Below are positions 1 through 7,659 of a stretch of DNA of 23,737 nucleotides, piece after piece. How positions within the stretch are numbered: the first letter of the stretch is position 1; every line of letters begins with the position of its first letter. This stretch comes from Pseudomonadota bacterium. GTDB lineage: Bacteria; SAR324; XYD2-FULL-50-16; JAHJRI01. Under the pieces are notes generated by a model. That model did not search any database, was not told the DNA's origin, and saw only the letters and a list, made by a program, of their open reading frames with translations. A program made the translations under genes and the position numbers. The stretch spans positions 1-23,737 of the forward strand of contig JAKSDL010000744.1 in the NCBI GenBank assembly GCA_022360105.1, read 5' to 3'.

Positions 1-77
1 AAAACGGGATTCCATTTTTAGAGAAAACGTTTTTATGCAAAACACAAATTTTGGGATTGGTTTAATCTCCCATAGCC

Positions 78-99
78 GATGGTCATGGAATTGACCATC
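78..99. promoter_or_regulatory. Perfect dyad upstream of cysE
   Basis: GATGGTCA and TGACCATC form 8-bp perfect arms around a 6-base centre. No T-run follows, so it does not look like a terminator. It lies about 20 bases before the sigma-54-like site at 119-136 and could be an operator; that role is inference. Nothing else is supportable in bases 1-118. Confidence 0.35.
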
Positions 100-118
100 A
101 AAGCGCACTGAATAATAT

Positions 119-136
119 TTGGCATAAATCTTTCAG
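119..136 (+). promoter_or_regulatory. Sigma-54-like promoter site before cysE
   Basis: The site reads TTGGCATAAATCTTTCAG. The -24 half (TTGGCA) and the 12-base offset fit sigma-54 promoters, but the invariant GC of the -12 half is TC here. The same variant occurs at 18061 and 22511, and a near copy at 13969. If used, transcription would begin near 147 and leave a leader of about 145 bases before cysE. Confidence 0.4.
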
Positions 137-195
137 ATGGGTAAAAGTCAGATAGTTTAGCGATGGTGTTCCGGGTGAGGAAGAGAATTTCCCGT

Positions 196-219
196 TTTTG
201 CCAATAAATTAAGGCAAAA
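196..219. promoter_or_regulatory. Inverted repeat adjoining the cysE -35 box
   Basis: TTTTGCC and GGCAAAA are perfect 7-bp arms with a 10-base AT-rich loop. The repeat ends exactly where TTGACA begins at 220. It could be an operator, or a hairpin in a longer leader if transcription starts from the upstream site at 119-136. Confidence 0.3.
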
Positions 220-250
220 TTGACAGGATTTTGCTATGTTGAAGTTATAA
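220..250 (+). promoter_or_regulatory. Possible sigma-70 promoter for cysE
   Basis: A perfect TTGACA (220-225) is followed after 19 bases by TTATAA (245-250). The spacer is longer than the usual 17, so the promoter would be weak or need an activator. A TTG inside this -35 box is in frame with cysE but is unlikely to be its start codon. Confidence 0.3.
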
Positions 251-291
251 CCTGCCTGACATTGAACACCCAATCAGAACGGGGACCTACC

Positions 292-1245
292 ATGAAAACG
301 GAAGAGCTGGAGATCAAACTCAAAAAATGTCGTATTAAACCTGAAACAGGCGGTGTTTTAAGGGAACGGCTGTCTGATGTAACCGAGAGTATTATCACCA
401 GTTGTGCAGATCCCGAGTGTTTCACGCATGTGGACTATGAGCCGATTCCCTCGGTGGAATCGGTGGTTGAGATAATAAACCGTCTGCGGGAAATTATTTT
501 TCCAGGCTATTTTAACAGTACCAGGCTAAACCCCGACAATTTAAAATACAATATGGGGCAATCAGTGTCGGAAGTATACGGTCTGCTTGGAGAGCAGATT
601 GCAAATGCAATCCGGCATGATTGCTATCGATATCAGAAGGAATGCTCCGATTGCCGGGAGCAGGGACAGCGAACAGCTATTGCTCTATTGGAATCTTTGC
701 CCGATATTAGAAGAATTCTTGCTAAAGACGTCAAAGCAACTTTTGTTGGTGATCCGTCAGCTCGTAGCCATGATGAAATTATTTTCAGTTTTCCGGGAAT
801 CAAAGCCATCATGATATATCGCATTGCTCACCTGCTGCATGAAATGAAAATTCCGATTCTGCCCAGGAATATGACCGAATATGCCCATGCAACCACAGGT
901 ATCGATATCCATCCCGGGGCTGAAATTGGAGAAAGTTTTGTTATCGATCATGGAACCGGTGTGGTAATTGGGGAAACCACGGAGATCGGAAAGAATGTGC
1001 GAGTTTACCAGGGTGTGACACTGGGAGCACATTCCCTGCCCATTGATGCAGGCAAGAGAATGAAGGGTATGAAACGTCATCCAACCATTGAGGATAATGT
1101 GATTATCTATTCCGGAGCGACAATTCTGGGCGGCAATACGGTGATCGGCGAAGGCAGTATCATTGGAGGAAATGTCTGGCTGACGGAGTCGGTGCCTCCC
1201 AAAACAAAAGTAATTATGGAAACACCTCGACTGGTTTATAACTAG
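292..1245 (+). CDS. cysE: Serine O-acetyltransferase
   Basis: Transfers acetyl from acetyl-CoA to L-serine, giving O-acetylserine for cysteine synthesis in the cytoplasm. The 317-residue product has an alpha-helical N-terminal half, then the left-handed beta-helix of hexapeptide repeats. The catalytic segment IDHGTGVVIGETTEIG is followed by YQGVTLGA and GGNVWLTESVPP. This is the longer form (about 300 residues or more) found in Bacteroidota and some Desulfobacterota, with an N-terminal segment containing HDCYRYQKECSDC. I chose ATG 292, preceded by GGGGA six bases upstream. The frame stays open back to a TTG at 220, but that TTG lies inside a TTGACA box. cysK follows 311 bases downstream on the same strand, so the pathway is clustered but not tightly coupled. 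The family assignment is secure. Confidence 0.95.
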   Translation: MKTEELEIKLKKCRIKPETGGVLRERLSDVTESIITSCADPECFTHVDYEPIPSVESVVEIINRLREIIFPGYFNSTRLNPDNLKYNMGQSVSEVYGLLGEQIANAIRHDCYRYQKECSDCREQGQRTAIALLESLPDIRRILAKDVKATFVGDPSARSHDEIIFSFPGIKAIMIYRIAHLLHEMKIPILPRNMTEYAHATTGIDIHPGAEIGESFVIDHGTGVVIGETTEIGKNVRVYQGVTLGAHSLPIDAGKRMKGMKRHPTIEDNVIIYSGATILGGNTVIGEGSIIGGNVWLTESVPPKTKVIMETPRLVYN

Positions 1246-1556
1246 TGTTTGAACGGAAAATCGCTAAACCTTTATCCAGCCTTGTGTCAGATGCCGGAAT
1301 TCAGCCTGAAGATTAACGTATTGTCAGCCGTTAGCTTTCAGTGTTCAGCTTAAGACATTATAATTGCAGGCAGAAACCGGCTGAAAGCTGATCACCGAAA
1401 ACGCTAAACTTCGAAGTACCAAGCTGCTTCTAAAGCTTTTATTGGTAGGTGTTAAGTTGGTTTTCTTTCAGGTACCAACTGGAGAGATTTCATTGAACAA
1501 ACAATCCGCAGGTTTATTGGATTGATTCTAAAGCACGTGACATTCAGGAGCAAATC
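1246..1556. other. Intergenic gap between cysE and cysK
   Basis: No gene is visible in these 311 bases. The gap holds an imperfect dyad: AGCTTTCAG (1333-1341) faces CTGAAAGCT (1381-1389), with more partial matches around both arms, as in dispersed intergenic repeats. AGGAG at 1546-1550 is the ribosome binding site of cysK. I found no convincing -35/-10 pair. Confidence 0.5.
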
Positions 1557-2483
1557 ATGGCAATCGTTAAAAATAACGTTGGTGATTCAATAGGGGGAAC
1601 ACCCCTGATCAGGTTGAACAATGTTGTCAAAGCAGAGGGTGTTGAAATTCTCGCAAAAACCGAATCAAGAAATCCTTTGGGAAGCGTCAAAGACCGAATC
1701 GGTCTGGCTATGATTCAGGATGCTGAGGAAAAAGGATTGATTGGTCCGGGAAGCACCATTGTTGAACCGACAAGCGGTAATACAGGATTGGCACTTGCCA
1801 TGATTTGTGCCTCTAAAGGATACAAGTTGATATTGACCATGCCCGAGACCATGAGCCTGGAAAGACGAAGTCTGCTAAAACAATTAGGTGCGGAACTTGT
1901 GCTGACACCAGGCTCCGGAGGCATGAAGGCAGCCATGGGAAAAGCACAGGAAATTCTTTCTGAAAAACCAAAAGCGTATATGCCGAACCAGTTTGAAAAT
2001 GCTGCGAATCCGGAGATACACCGCAAAACAACCTCGGAAGAGATTTGGTCGGATACCAATGGAAGAGTCGATGTGTTCGTGGCTGGCGTGGGAACCGGCG
2101 GAACCATTACCGGAGTCGGCGAAGTGTTGAAGTCACGAAATCCCAACGTAAAAATCGTTGCTGTTGAGCCGGTAGATTCGCCCGTTTTATCCGGAGGAAG
2201 TCCGGGACCGCATAAAATCCAAGGTATTGGAGCCGGATTTGTTCCCAAGGTTTTAAACACCGATATTATAGACGAAATCATTGTCGTGACCAATGATTAT
2301 GCCATGGAAACCGCCCAGATGCTATCGAAGCAGGAAGGGATTCTTTGTGGCATTTCTTCAGGCGCTGCAGCCTGGGCTGCGCTGCAATTGGCCGACCGAC
2401 CGGAAAATGCCGGAAAGCGGATAGTCGTGGTCTTGCCTGATACTGGTGAACGGTATCTGTCTACAGATCTTTTTGAAAAATGA
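1557..2483 (+). CDS. cysK: Cysteine synthase A (O-acetylserine sulfhydrylase)
   Basis: A PLP enzyme that replaces the acetyl group of O-acetylserine with sulfide, giving L-cysteine. It directly uses the CysE product. The 308 residues are the normal family length. The PLP lysine is Lys45 in NPLGSVKDR, the substrate loop TSGNTG is at 72-77, the glycine-rich phosphate loop reads [10 protein letters not shown], and the C-terminal ISSGAA segment is present. The sequence fits CysK better than cystathionine beta-synthase because no CBS domain or haem region follows. ATG 1557 has AGGAG six bases upstream. CysK and CysE often form a regulatory complex through the CysE C-terminus; this is known for the family and not shown here. 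Confidence 0.95.
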   Translation: MAIVKNNVGDSIGGTPLIRLNNVVKAEGVEILAKTESRNPLGSVKDRIGLAMIQDAEEKGLIGPGSTIVEPTSGNTGLALAMICASKGYKLILTMPETMSLERRSLLKQLGAELVLTPGSGGMKAAMGKAQEILSEKPKAYMPNQFENAANPEIHRKTTSEEIWSDTNGRVDVFVAGVGTGGTITGVGEVLKSRNPNVKIVAVEPVDSPVLSGGSPGPHKIQGIGAGFVPKVLNTDIIDEIIVVTNDYAMETAQMLSKQEGILCGISSGAAAWAALQLADRPENAGKRIVVVLPDTGERYLSTDLFEK

Positions 2484-2496
2484 CGGTCATCAGCAA

Positions 2497-2523
2497 ACAT
2501 TGTTCAACAGTGTGATACTTTTT
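2497..2523 (+). terminator. Weak possible terminator after cysK
   Basis: ACATTG and CAGTGT can form a 6-bp stem with one G-U pair and a 5-base loop. A TTTTT run follows five bases later. The stem is short and AT-rich, so this is a weak candidate. Confidence 0.3.
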
Positions 2524-2626
2524 AATTTATCAGTTAAAAAATCCAGTTTCAAAAAAGGTTAAAAACTGATTTATTGACCTGGATTAAGTCTGGAGAAAGG
2601 AATGTTCAGTAACATCATAAACAATA

Positions 2627-2655
2627 TTGACAACGAATGGGTGATTTAATACATT
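2627..2655 (+). promoter_or_regulatory. Sigma-70 promoter for nifS-nifU
   Basis: A perfect TTGACA (2627-2632) is followed by a 17-base spacer and TACATT (2650-2655), which matches four of six -10 consensus positions. Transcription would start near 2662, about 58 bases before nifS. This suggests nifS-nifU can be expressed separately from cysK. Confidence 0.5.
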
Positions 2656-2719
2656 TTGAATAAAAAAGGCTATCTTTAAACACATTCCTTCCAAAAAAAC
2701 ATCAAGGCGGACAGAACAA

Positions 2720-3916
2720 ATGAAAGAACAAAAAATGGTGTATCTTGATCACAATGCGACTACACCGCTTCATCCCGAAGTAAAAAAAACCATGTGTGAG
2801 ATAATGGAAGATTTTGGTAATCCTTCCAGTCTTCACAGTTTTGGAAGATCAGCCAGAACCATGGTTGAGGAAGCCCGAAACCGAATCGCTGAGTTCATCG
2901 GAGCCAGTTATGATGAGATTATTTTTGTGGGCAGTGGTTCCGAGGCAAACAACACGGTGTTGCAGACATTGACTTGTAGTCCTTATAGTACCTGCAACAT
3001 TGGCGCCTCAGATAAGGGCGCCGCGGTAGTAACTACGGCTATTGAGCACCCCTGCATATTGGAAGCTGCCAAATGTCTGAGAGATAGGGGTAGCCAGGTT
3101 GCTTTCGTTGGTGTAGGTGCAGACGGGAAAATAAACGAGGATGATTTTCGCGCTGCAATTGGTGAAAATACCGGTCTGGTATCGATCATGATGGCCAACA
3201 ATGAAACCGGTACAATCCAGGATATAAAAAGACTGGCTGAGATAGCCCATGAAAATGGTGCGTTGTTTCATACCGATGGCGTACAGGCAGTGGGAAAAAT
3301 CCCGGTTAATGTCAAAGACCTGGATGTGGATTTTCTATCCCTTTCAGCTCATAAAATATACGGACCAAAAGGAATTGGTGTTCTTTATATCAAAAAAGGG
3401 GTCACATACTGTCCCTTGATTCGAGGTGGTCACCAGGAAAAGGGGCGTCGGGCCGGAACAGAAAATACCCTGGGCATCATCGGACTGGGCAAAGCTATTG
3501 AAATGAGATCCTTGGAGATGGAATCCGAAGAAAAAAGGATGCGCGAGTTTAGAAACAGACTCAAGCAGGGAATTACGGACAATATTCCGGATATCAAATT
3601 TATCGGGCATCAGGAAGATTGCGTGCAGACTACATTGAACGTTTCATTTGCAGGGGCAGAAGGAGAAGCAATTCTATTGTACCTGGATCTGGAGGGGATT
3701 GCCGTATCAACCGGTTCAGCATGTGCTTCAGGTTCACTGGATCCATCTCACGTGCTTCTCGCCATGGGACTTCCGCCTGAACTGGCCCACGGTTCCATCC
3801 GCATCAGCATGGGCCGTCAAACCACAGCAGATGAGATTGAATACATGATTGAAAAGCTGACATCCACAATTCATCGAGTTCGTCAGATGTCAACCGTATA
3901 CCAAGGGAGAAATTAA
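2720..3916 (+). CDS. nifS: Cysteine desulfurase, NifS/IscS type
   Basis: A PLP enzyme that removes sulfur from cysteine as a persulfide and hands it to an Fe-S scaffold. The 398 residues are normal for class I desulfurases. The N-terminus MVYLDHNATTPLHP is diagnostic. The PLP lysine is Lys212 in SAHKIYGPKG, and the active-site Cys is Cys335 in STGSACASGS, on the extended mobile loop typical of class I and unlike SufS. ATG 2720 has AAGGCGG nine bases upstream. The stop codon overlaps the start of the scaffold gene by one base (TAATG), implying coupled translation. I write nifS because the partner is NifU-like, but no nitrogenase gene is present, so the job is probably general Fe-S assembly. 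Confidence 0.93.
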   Translation: MKEQKMVYLDHNATTPLHPEVKKTMCEIMEDFGNPSSLHSFGRSARTMVEEARNRIAEFIGASYDEIIFVGSGSEANNTVLQTLTCSPYSTCNIGASDKGAAVVTTAIEHPCILEAAKCLRDRGSQVAFVGVGADGKINEDDFRAAIGENTGLVSIMMANNETGTIQDIKRLAEIAHENGALFHTDGVQAVGKIPVNVKDLDVDFLSLSAHKIYGPKGIGVLYIKKGVTYCPLIRGGHQEKGRRAGTENTLGIIGLGKAIEMRSLEMESEEKRMREFRNRLKQGITDNIPDIKFIGHQEDCVQTTLNVSFAGAEGEAILLYLDLEGIAVSTGSACASGSLDPSHVLLAMGLPPELAHGSIRISMGRQTTADEIEYMIEKLTSTIHRVRQMSTVYQGRN

Positions 3917-4524
3917 TGAGCGCAGGTGGATGGATTTATTCCGATAAGGTCAAAGATCATTTTATGAATCCGAGAAATGTGTTGGCCAATGAAAATGACA
4001 TGGATTACGATGCCAAGGGAATGACCGGTAACATCAAATGCGGTGATCAGATGATCGTTTATATAGCCGTGAATAAAGAAAAGCTGGAAATTACCGACTG
4101 CAAATGGCAAACCTATGGTTGTGCCAGTGCCATTGCTGCCACATCGGTGCTGTCGGAAATGGTGAAAGGTATGACACTGGATCAGGCATTCAACCTTTCT
4201 CCAAAAGATATAGCCGGCCAATTGGACGGATTGCCGGACAATAAAGTGCACTGTTCCGTATTAGGTGATAAAGCACTTCGTCAGGCGATCAACAATTACT
4301 ATTTCAAAAACGGCATGGAGGACAGGGTTGTTGAAGAAGAAGCGAAGATTATTTGCGAATGTCTTGGTATCACAGATCATGAAATAGAAGAAGCAGTACT
4401 GGAGGGAGCGCGCACCTTTTACGATCTGCAGGAAATGACCAAAATCAGCACAAGTTGCGGAGAATGCCGCCAGGATGCAACGGTCGTCATGCAGGATTAT
4501 CTAACAAAGCATTTTGACGAGTAA
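3916..4524 (+). CDS. nifU: NifU-like Fe-S scaffold with BFD-type [2Fe-2S] domain
   Basis: A scaffold on which NifS-derived sulfur and iron are assembled. Residues 1-130 are an IscU-type domain with its three ligand cysteines Cys42 (KCGD), Cys69 (YGCAS) and Cys113 (VHCSVLG), plus Asp44. Residues 145-202 are a bacterioferritin-associated-ferredoxin-like domain with the CxC...CxxC pattern (Cys147, Cys149, Cys181, Cys184), expected to hold a permanent [2Fe-2S] cluster. The 202 residues are about 100 short of classical NifU because the C-terminal Nfu domain is missing. This two-domain form occurs in several anaerobes. It overlaps nifS by one base, so the two are co-transcribed. Confidence 0.92.
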   Translation: MSAGGWIYSDKVKDHFMNPRNVLANENDMDYDAKGMTGNIKCGDQMIVYIAVNKEKLEITDCKWQTYGCASAIAATSVLSEMVKGMTLDQAFNLSPKDIAGQLDGLPDNKVHCSVLGDKALRQAINNYYFKNGMEDRVVEEEAKIICECLGITDHEIEEAVLEGARTFYDLQEMTKISTSCGECRQDATVVMQDYLTKHFDE

Positions 4525-4833
4525 GTTTGATCAGCTAAGTCCGGGTATCCTGAGGCTGGCAAAATTGGCCGCAGGATAGAACGGCTGCAGCCGGTAAACT
4601 GAATAAATCTCTTCGTTGTGAGTTCCCGCCGAACGTGTGCATTTTTGGGTCTCGATGACATTCCACATTGATAAAGTCCTGCTTTTCTATTATCTTGAAA
4701 GCGCAACGTTCGTTGAAAATACTCAGACAACTCCCCAATAACAGCTACTCATATAAATGCGGATTTGAGAAGTGGGAAAGGTCCGTTCTTTATTTCGTTT
4801 TAACTGGAAGATTATCAGCAACAATTACTATTC
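4525..4833. other. Gap between nifU and the sigma-54 activator
   Basis: No gene is visible in these 309 bases. A hairpin lies at 4546-4578: TATCCTG pairs with CAGGATA, and an inner GGC pairs with GCC. No T-run follows it, so it is more likely an RNA-processing or regulatory structure than a terminator. A GGCTGCAGCC palindrome follows shortly. I see no clear promoter for the activator gene. Confidence 0.45.
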
Positions 4834-6585
4834 ATGGCAAATAGCAATTTAATATTTTTAGATGTTTCCAACTCAACTGTCAGTCAAATGGCTGAAGCTT
4901 TTGCTAACCAGGCAGCCCCGGAGGGTGTCGACGTTTTCAGCGCAGGTACCCAGCCGGATTCAAGCATAGACCCGCTGGCCGTCGAAGTAATGAGCGAATA
5001 TGATATTGATGTTACAGACCAGCGTCCAAAGACTATTGATGATCTGAATGTCAACCGCTTTGATATGGGAATCACACTCTGCGGTGTCAACCAGAGCAGC
5101 TGCCCTATCCTGAATGGTGCACCGATAGTGCTGAATTGGGAGATCGATGATCCGGCACTAAACAGGGGATCGAACGAAAAATTTAAGGAACGTCTAAAAC
5201 AAATAGCAGAAAGACTCCAGGTACTTTCACACGATCTGTTTGCCTACGGATATTTTAAAGCCATTCTCAATCAACAGGCCAACCTGAACAACATTCTTAA
5301 CAGTGTTTCAGATGCGACTATTGCACATGATGTAAATCGCAAGATCTTTTTCTTTAGTGACGGCGCAGCTAAAATGACCGGCATTTCCCCGGCCAATGCT
5401 ATTGGAAAGGATTGCCACGAAGTCTTTAGTCCGAGACTTTGTGGCAAGGAATGTTCATTTTGTGATGGTGGGGACATCAATTTCAATGAGAAGCAATACG
5501 GTACCATTTTTTATGATGTGGAAGGCCTTCGCAAAGAACTGGATGTAACCATTGTGCCTGTCAGAAACGTTGAGGGGAACATGCATGGTGTGGTCGCCTC
5601 ACTCAGTGACACGACCGAATTAAAAACTCTGGAACGCGAGCTGACCAAGAAAAAGAGTTTTCGTGGCATCATTGGTTGTGATCACAAGATGTTGCAGATA
5701 TTTCAGCAGATACGCGATGTGGCGCTTTATGACTATCCGGTGCATGTCCATGGCGAAACGGGCGTTGGTAAGGAGCTGGTGGCTATGGCGATCCATAACG
5801 AAAGTAAACTGCGAACCGGTCCCTTTGTCCCCATAAATTGCGGTGCCTTACCGGAAGGTTTGGTTGAAAGCGAGCTGTTTGGGCATGTCAAAGGGTCATT
5901 TTCCGGGGCCATACGCGATAAAAAGGGTCGTTTTGAGCTGGCCAAGGGTGGGACGATATTTCTTGATGAGGTGGCTGATCTCCCAAAACAGGTGCAGGTT
6001 AAACTACTCAGATTTCTGCAGGAAGGGACCCTGGAAAAAGTGGGGAGTGAAAAAACAATCTCTGTGGATGTCCGGGTGATCAGCGCAACCAACAAAGATC
6101 TTAAACAGGAAGTGAAAAAAGGTAACTTCAGGGAAGATCTCTATTACCGACTTAACGTCATTCCGTTTGATCTGCCACCCCTAAGACAGAGGAAAAACGA
6201 TATCCTGCTTCTGTGCGAGCATTTTCTGCAGCAGGAAACCCGGGGACACGATTCCTCTCCGCGTAATATTTCCAGCGAAGCTATGTCCATTCTGATGGAT
6301 TACGACTGGCCCGGCAACGTTCGGGAACTGGAGAATACCATCCGTTTTGCAGTAGTCAAATGCAAGGAAGAGACGATCCAGGCTGAAGATTTGCCGATGG
6401 AATTGCAGGCCAGTCATTCACCGGTTTCTCAGCGGGGTCCGTCCAAGAAGCTGGACATGGAGACGGTAAAAACAGCGCTTGTAAAAACCGGTGGAAACAA
6501 AGCCAAGGCTGCCCGGTTTTTAGGTGTGGGAAGGGCTACTCTTTACAGATTCCTGGATCAATTCCCTGAAATGAAGAGTATCTGA
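4834..6585 (+). CDS. Sigma-54 activator with degenerate ArsC domain and PAS domain
   Basis: A 583-residue enhancer-binding protein that would remodel RNA polymerase-sigma-54. Residues 1-135 match thioredoxin-coupled arsenate reductase (LMW phosphatase fold), but the P-loop Cys is Asp10 and the Arg is Val16, so catalysis should be lost. The redox pair is kept: Cys83 (TLCG) and Cys90 (SCPIL), followed by DDPA. Residues 150-265 are a PAS domain with Cys194, Cys203, Cys207 and Cys210. The AAA+ module (about 277-510) has Walker A GETGVGKE at 307-314, Walker B LDE around 378 and GSFSGA at 354-359 in place of GAFTGA. A Fis-type HTH ends the protein (about 540-583). It lies downstream of nifU with its own gap and has no clear Shine-Dalgarno. 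A thiol or metal signal is inferred; targets are unknown. Confidence 0.92.
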   Translation: MANSNLIFLDVSNSTVSQMAEAFANQAAPEGVDVFSAGTQPDSSIDPLAVEVMSEYDIDVTDQRPKTIDDLNVNRFDMGITLCGVNQSSCPILNGAPIVLNWEIDDPALNRGSNEKFKERLKQIAERLQVLSHDLFAYGYFKAILNQQANLNNILNSVSDATIAHDVNRKIFFFSDGAAKMTGISPANAIGKDCHEVFSPRLCGKECSFCDGGDINFNEKQYGTIFYDVEGLRKELDVTIVPVRNVEGNMHGVVASLSDTTELKTLERELTKKKSFRGIIGCDHKMLQIFQQIRDVALYDYPVHVHGETGVGKELVAMAIHNESKLRTGPFVPINCGALPEGLVESELFGHVKGSFSGAIRDKKGRFELAKGGTIFLDEVADLPKQVQVKLLRFLQEGTLEKVGSEKTISVDVRVISATNKDLKQEVKKGNFREDLYYRLNVIPFDLPPLRQRKNDILLLCEHFLQQETRGHDSSPRNISSEAMSILMDYDWPGNVRELENTIRFAVVKCKEETIQAEDLPMELQASHSPVSQRGPSKKLDMETVKTALVKTGGNKAKAARFLGVGRATLYRFLDQFPEMKSI

Positions 6586-6644
6586 TTGTTTCAGGTAGTA
6601 GTACAAACAAACTCTTCGGGTAGTAGTTTCCCAAAAGTCATATC

Positions 6645-7397
6645 TCACAACTGAAAAGGGATCTTTCGGTTTACTCCGATCTTTGTTTCATCAATGGTAA
6701 CGTCGTAAACCAGAATTTCGATCCCGTTTTCATGGGCTTTTCTCAGTTCTTCTCCATATTCAGGGTCTATCTCGTCAGCTGGCCTGAAAAGCTCGGCATC
6801 GGTTCGTTGAATCAGGTAGAACATAACACAACGTGTATTAGAGTCCACCAGGTTCTGCAATTCAACCAGGTGTTTTCTACCTCTTGTTGTCACTGCATCC
6901 GGGAATGCAGCGACGCCATCACGAGCCATGGTGCAATTTTTGACTTCAATATAGCACTGCTTTTTTTTGTTATCGGTAAGATAGATATCAAGCCTCGAAC
7001 GGTCTCCAACTTTTACTTCCTGGGCAAGGGAATGATATCCGGTTAATTCGTCAACCGCACCTGAAATGATGGCCTGTGCGACCAGTTTATTCGGCCAGGA
7101 GGTATTAACGCCAACCAGTGATGTCGGCATTTCGATTATTTGCCATGAGTATTTGAGTTTTCTTTTGGGATCATCGTGATAACTGACGAAAACAGGTCGA
7201 CCTGACTCACTGCAATCCTTCATGCTGCCCGAATTGGCACAATGAGCAGTGATGGTTTCACCACTATTGAGCACAATATCTGCAAGAAAGCGTTTGTAAC
7301 GCTTTACTAATGTCCCTTTGTATAATTGGGGCCAATGGATGTATTTCGCATTGTTTTGCTTTTGATCCTTAATAGGATTTATTTCTACAGTTTTCAT
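6645..7397 (-). CDS. sfsA: SfsA family nuclease
   Basis: A DNA/RNA-binding protein of the SfsA family (sugar fermentation stimulation), with a PD-(D/E)xK-type nuclease fold. I see GTLVKRYKRFLADI near the N-terminus, then AHCANSGSM. The catalytic region has Asp in RLDIYL and the EVKN motif in CYIEVKN, followed by FPDAVTTRGRKHL. All are family hallmarks, so the site looks intact. I chose the ATG at 7397 (250 residues). The frame is open to a TTG at 7442, but those extra residues do not resemble the family, which usually starts close to the first conserved block. No Shine-Dalgarno is visible. The gene converges on the sigma-54 activator and is divergent from ptsP. Its physiological role is poorly known. 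Confidence 0.92.
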   Translation of the reverse strand: MKTVEINPIKDQKQNNAKYIHWPQLYKGTLVKRYKRFLADIVLNSGETITAHCANSGSMKDCSESGRPVFVSYHDDPKRKLKYSWQIIEMPTSLVGVNTSWPNKLVAQAIISGAVDELTGYHSLAQEVKVGDRSRLDIYLTDNKKKQCYIEVKNCTMARDGVAAFPDAVTTRGRKHLVELQNLVDSNTRCVMFYLIQRTDAELFRPADEIDPEYGEELRKAHENGIEILVYDVTIDETKIGVNRKIPFQL

Positions 7398-7659
7398 TGT
7401 ACAATAACTGAATAGGTGAATGTTCTCTAAATAAAGGCTCAAAACCCTTGAGCCAAAAAAAATTGCAGGGAATTTGGGAAACTGGTACAGTCAAATTTCT
7501 TTTCAAGACAGAATTGGAGTCGTTGTAGCTGATATCAGCCTCATCGCAAAATCTGGACCATGCTGAAATTACCTGCTTGGATCTTATCACGAACCACATT
7601 AGTTTTTATCGATAAATGCCTTCAGGCGTTTTCTGTAATTCCAACTAACCGGATATGAT

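Noticed and set aside
220..291. Upstream extension of cysE to a TTG at 220
   Set aside because: The TTG is the start of a TTGACA -35-like box, the extra residues do not resemble CysE, and ATG 292 has a GGGGA at good distance.
1715..2293. Long 192-codon minus-strand frame inside cysK
   Set aside because: It is fully contained in a clear cysK gene and lacks protein-like features; it is a shadow of the coding strand.
2720..4524. nifS-nifU as part of a nitrogen-fixation cluster
   Set aside because: No nif structural or cofactor genes are present; these proteins commonly serve general Fe-S assembly in anaerobes.
4805..4821. GG-N10-GC pattern just before the activator gene
   Set aside because: A start from it would fall about 3 bases before the ATG, and the surrounding bases match the sigma-54 consensus poorly.
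7398..7442. TTG start for sfsA at 7442
   Set aside because: It adds residues without family similarity; the first ATG at 7397 already gives a slightly long SfsA.
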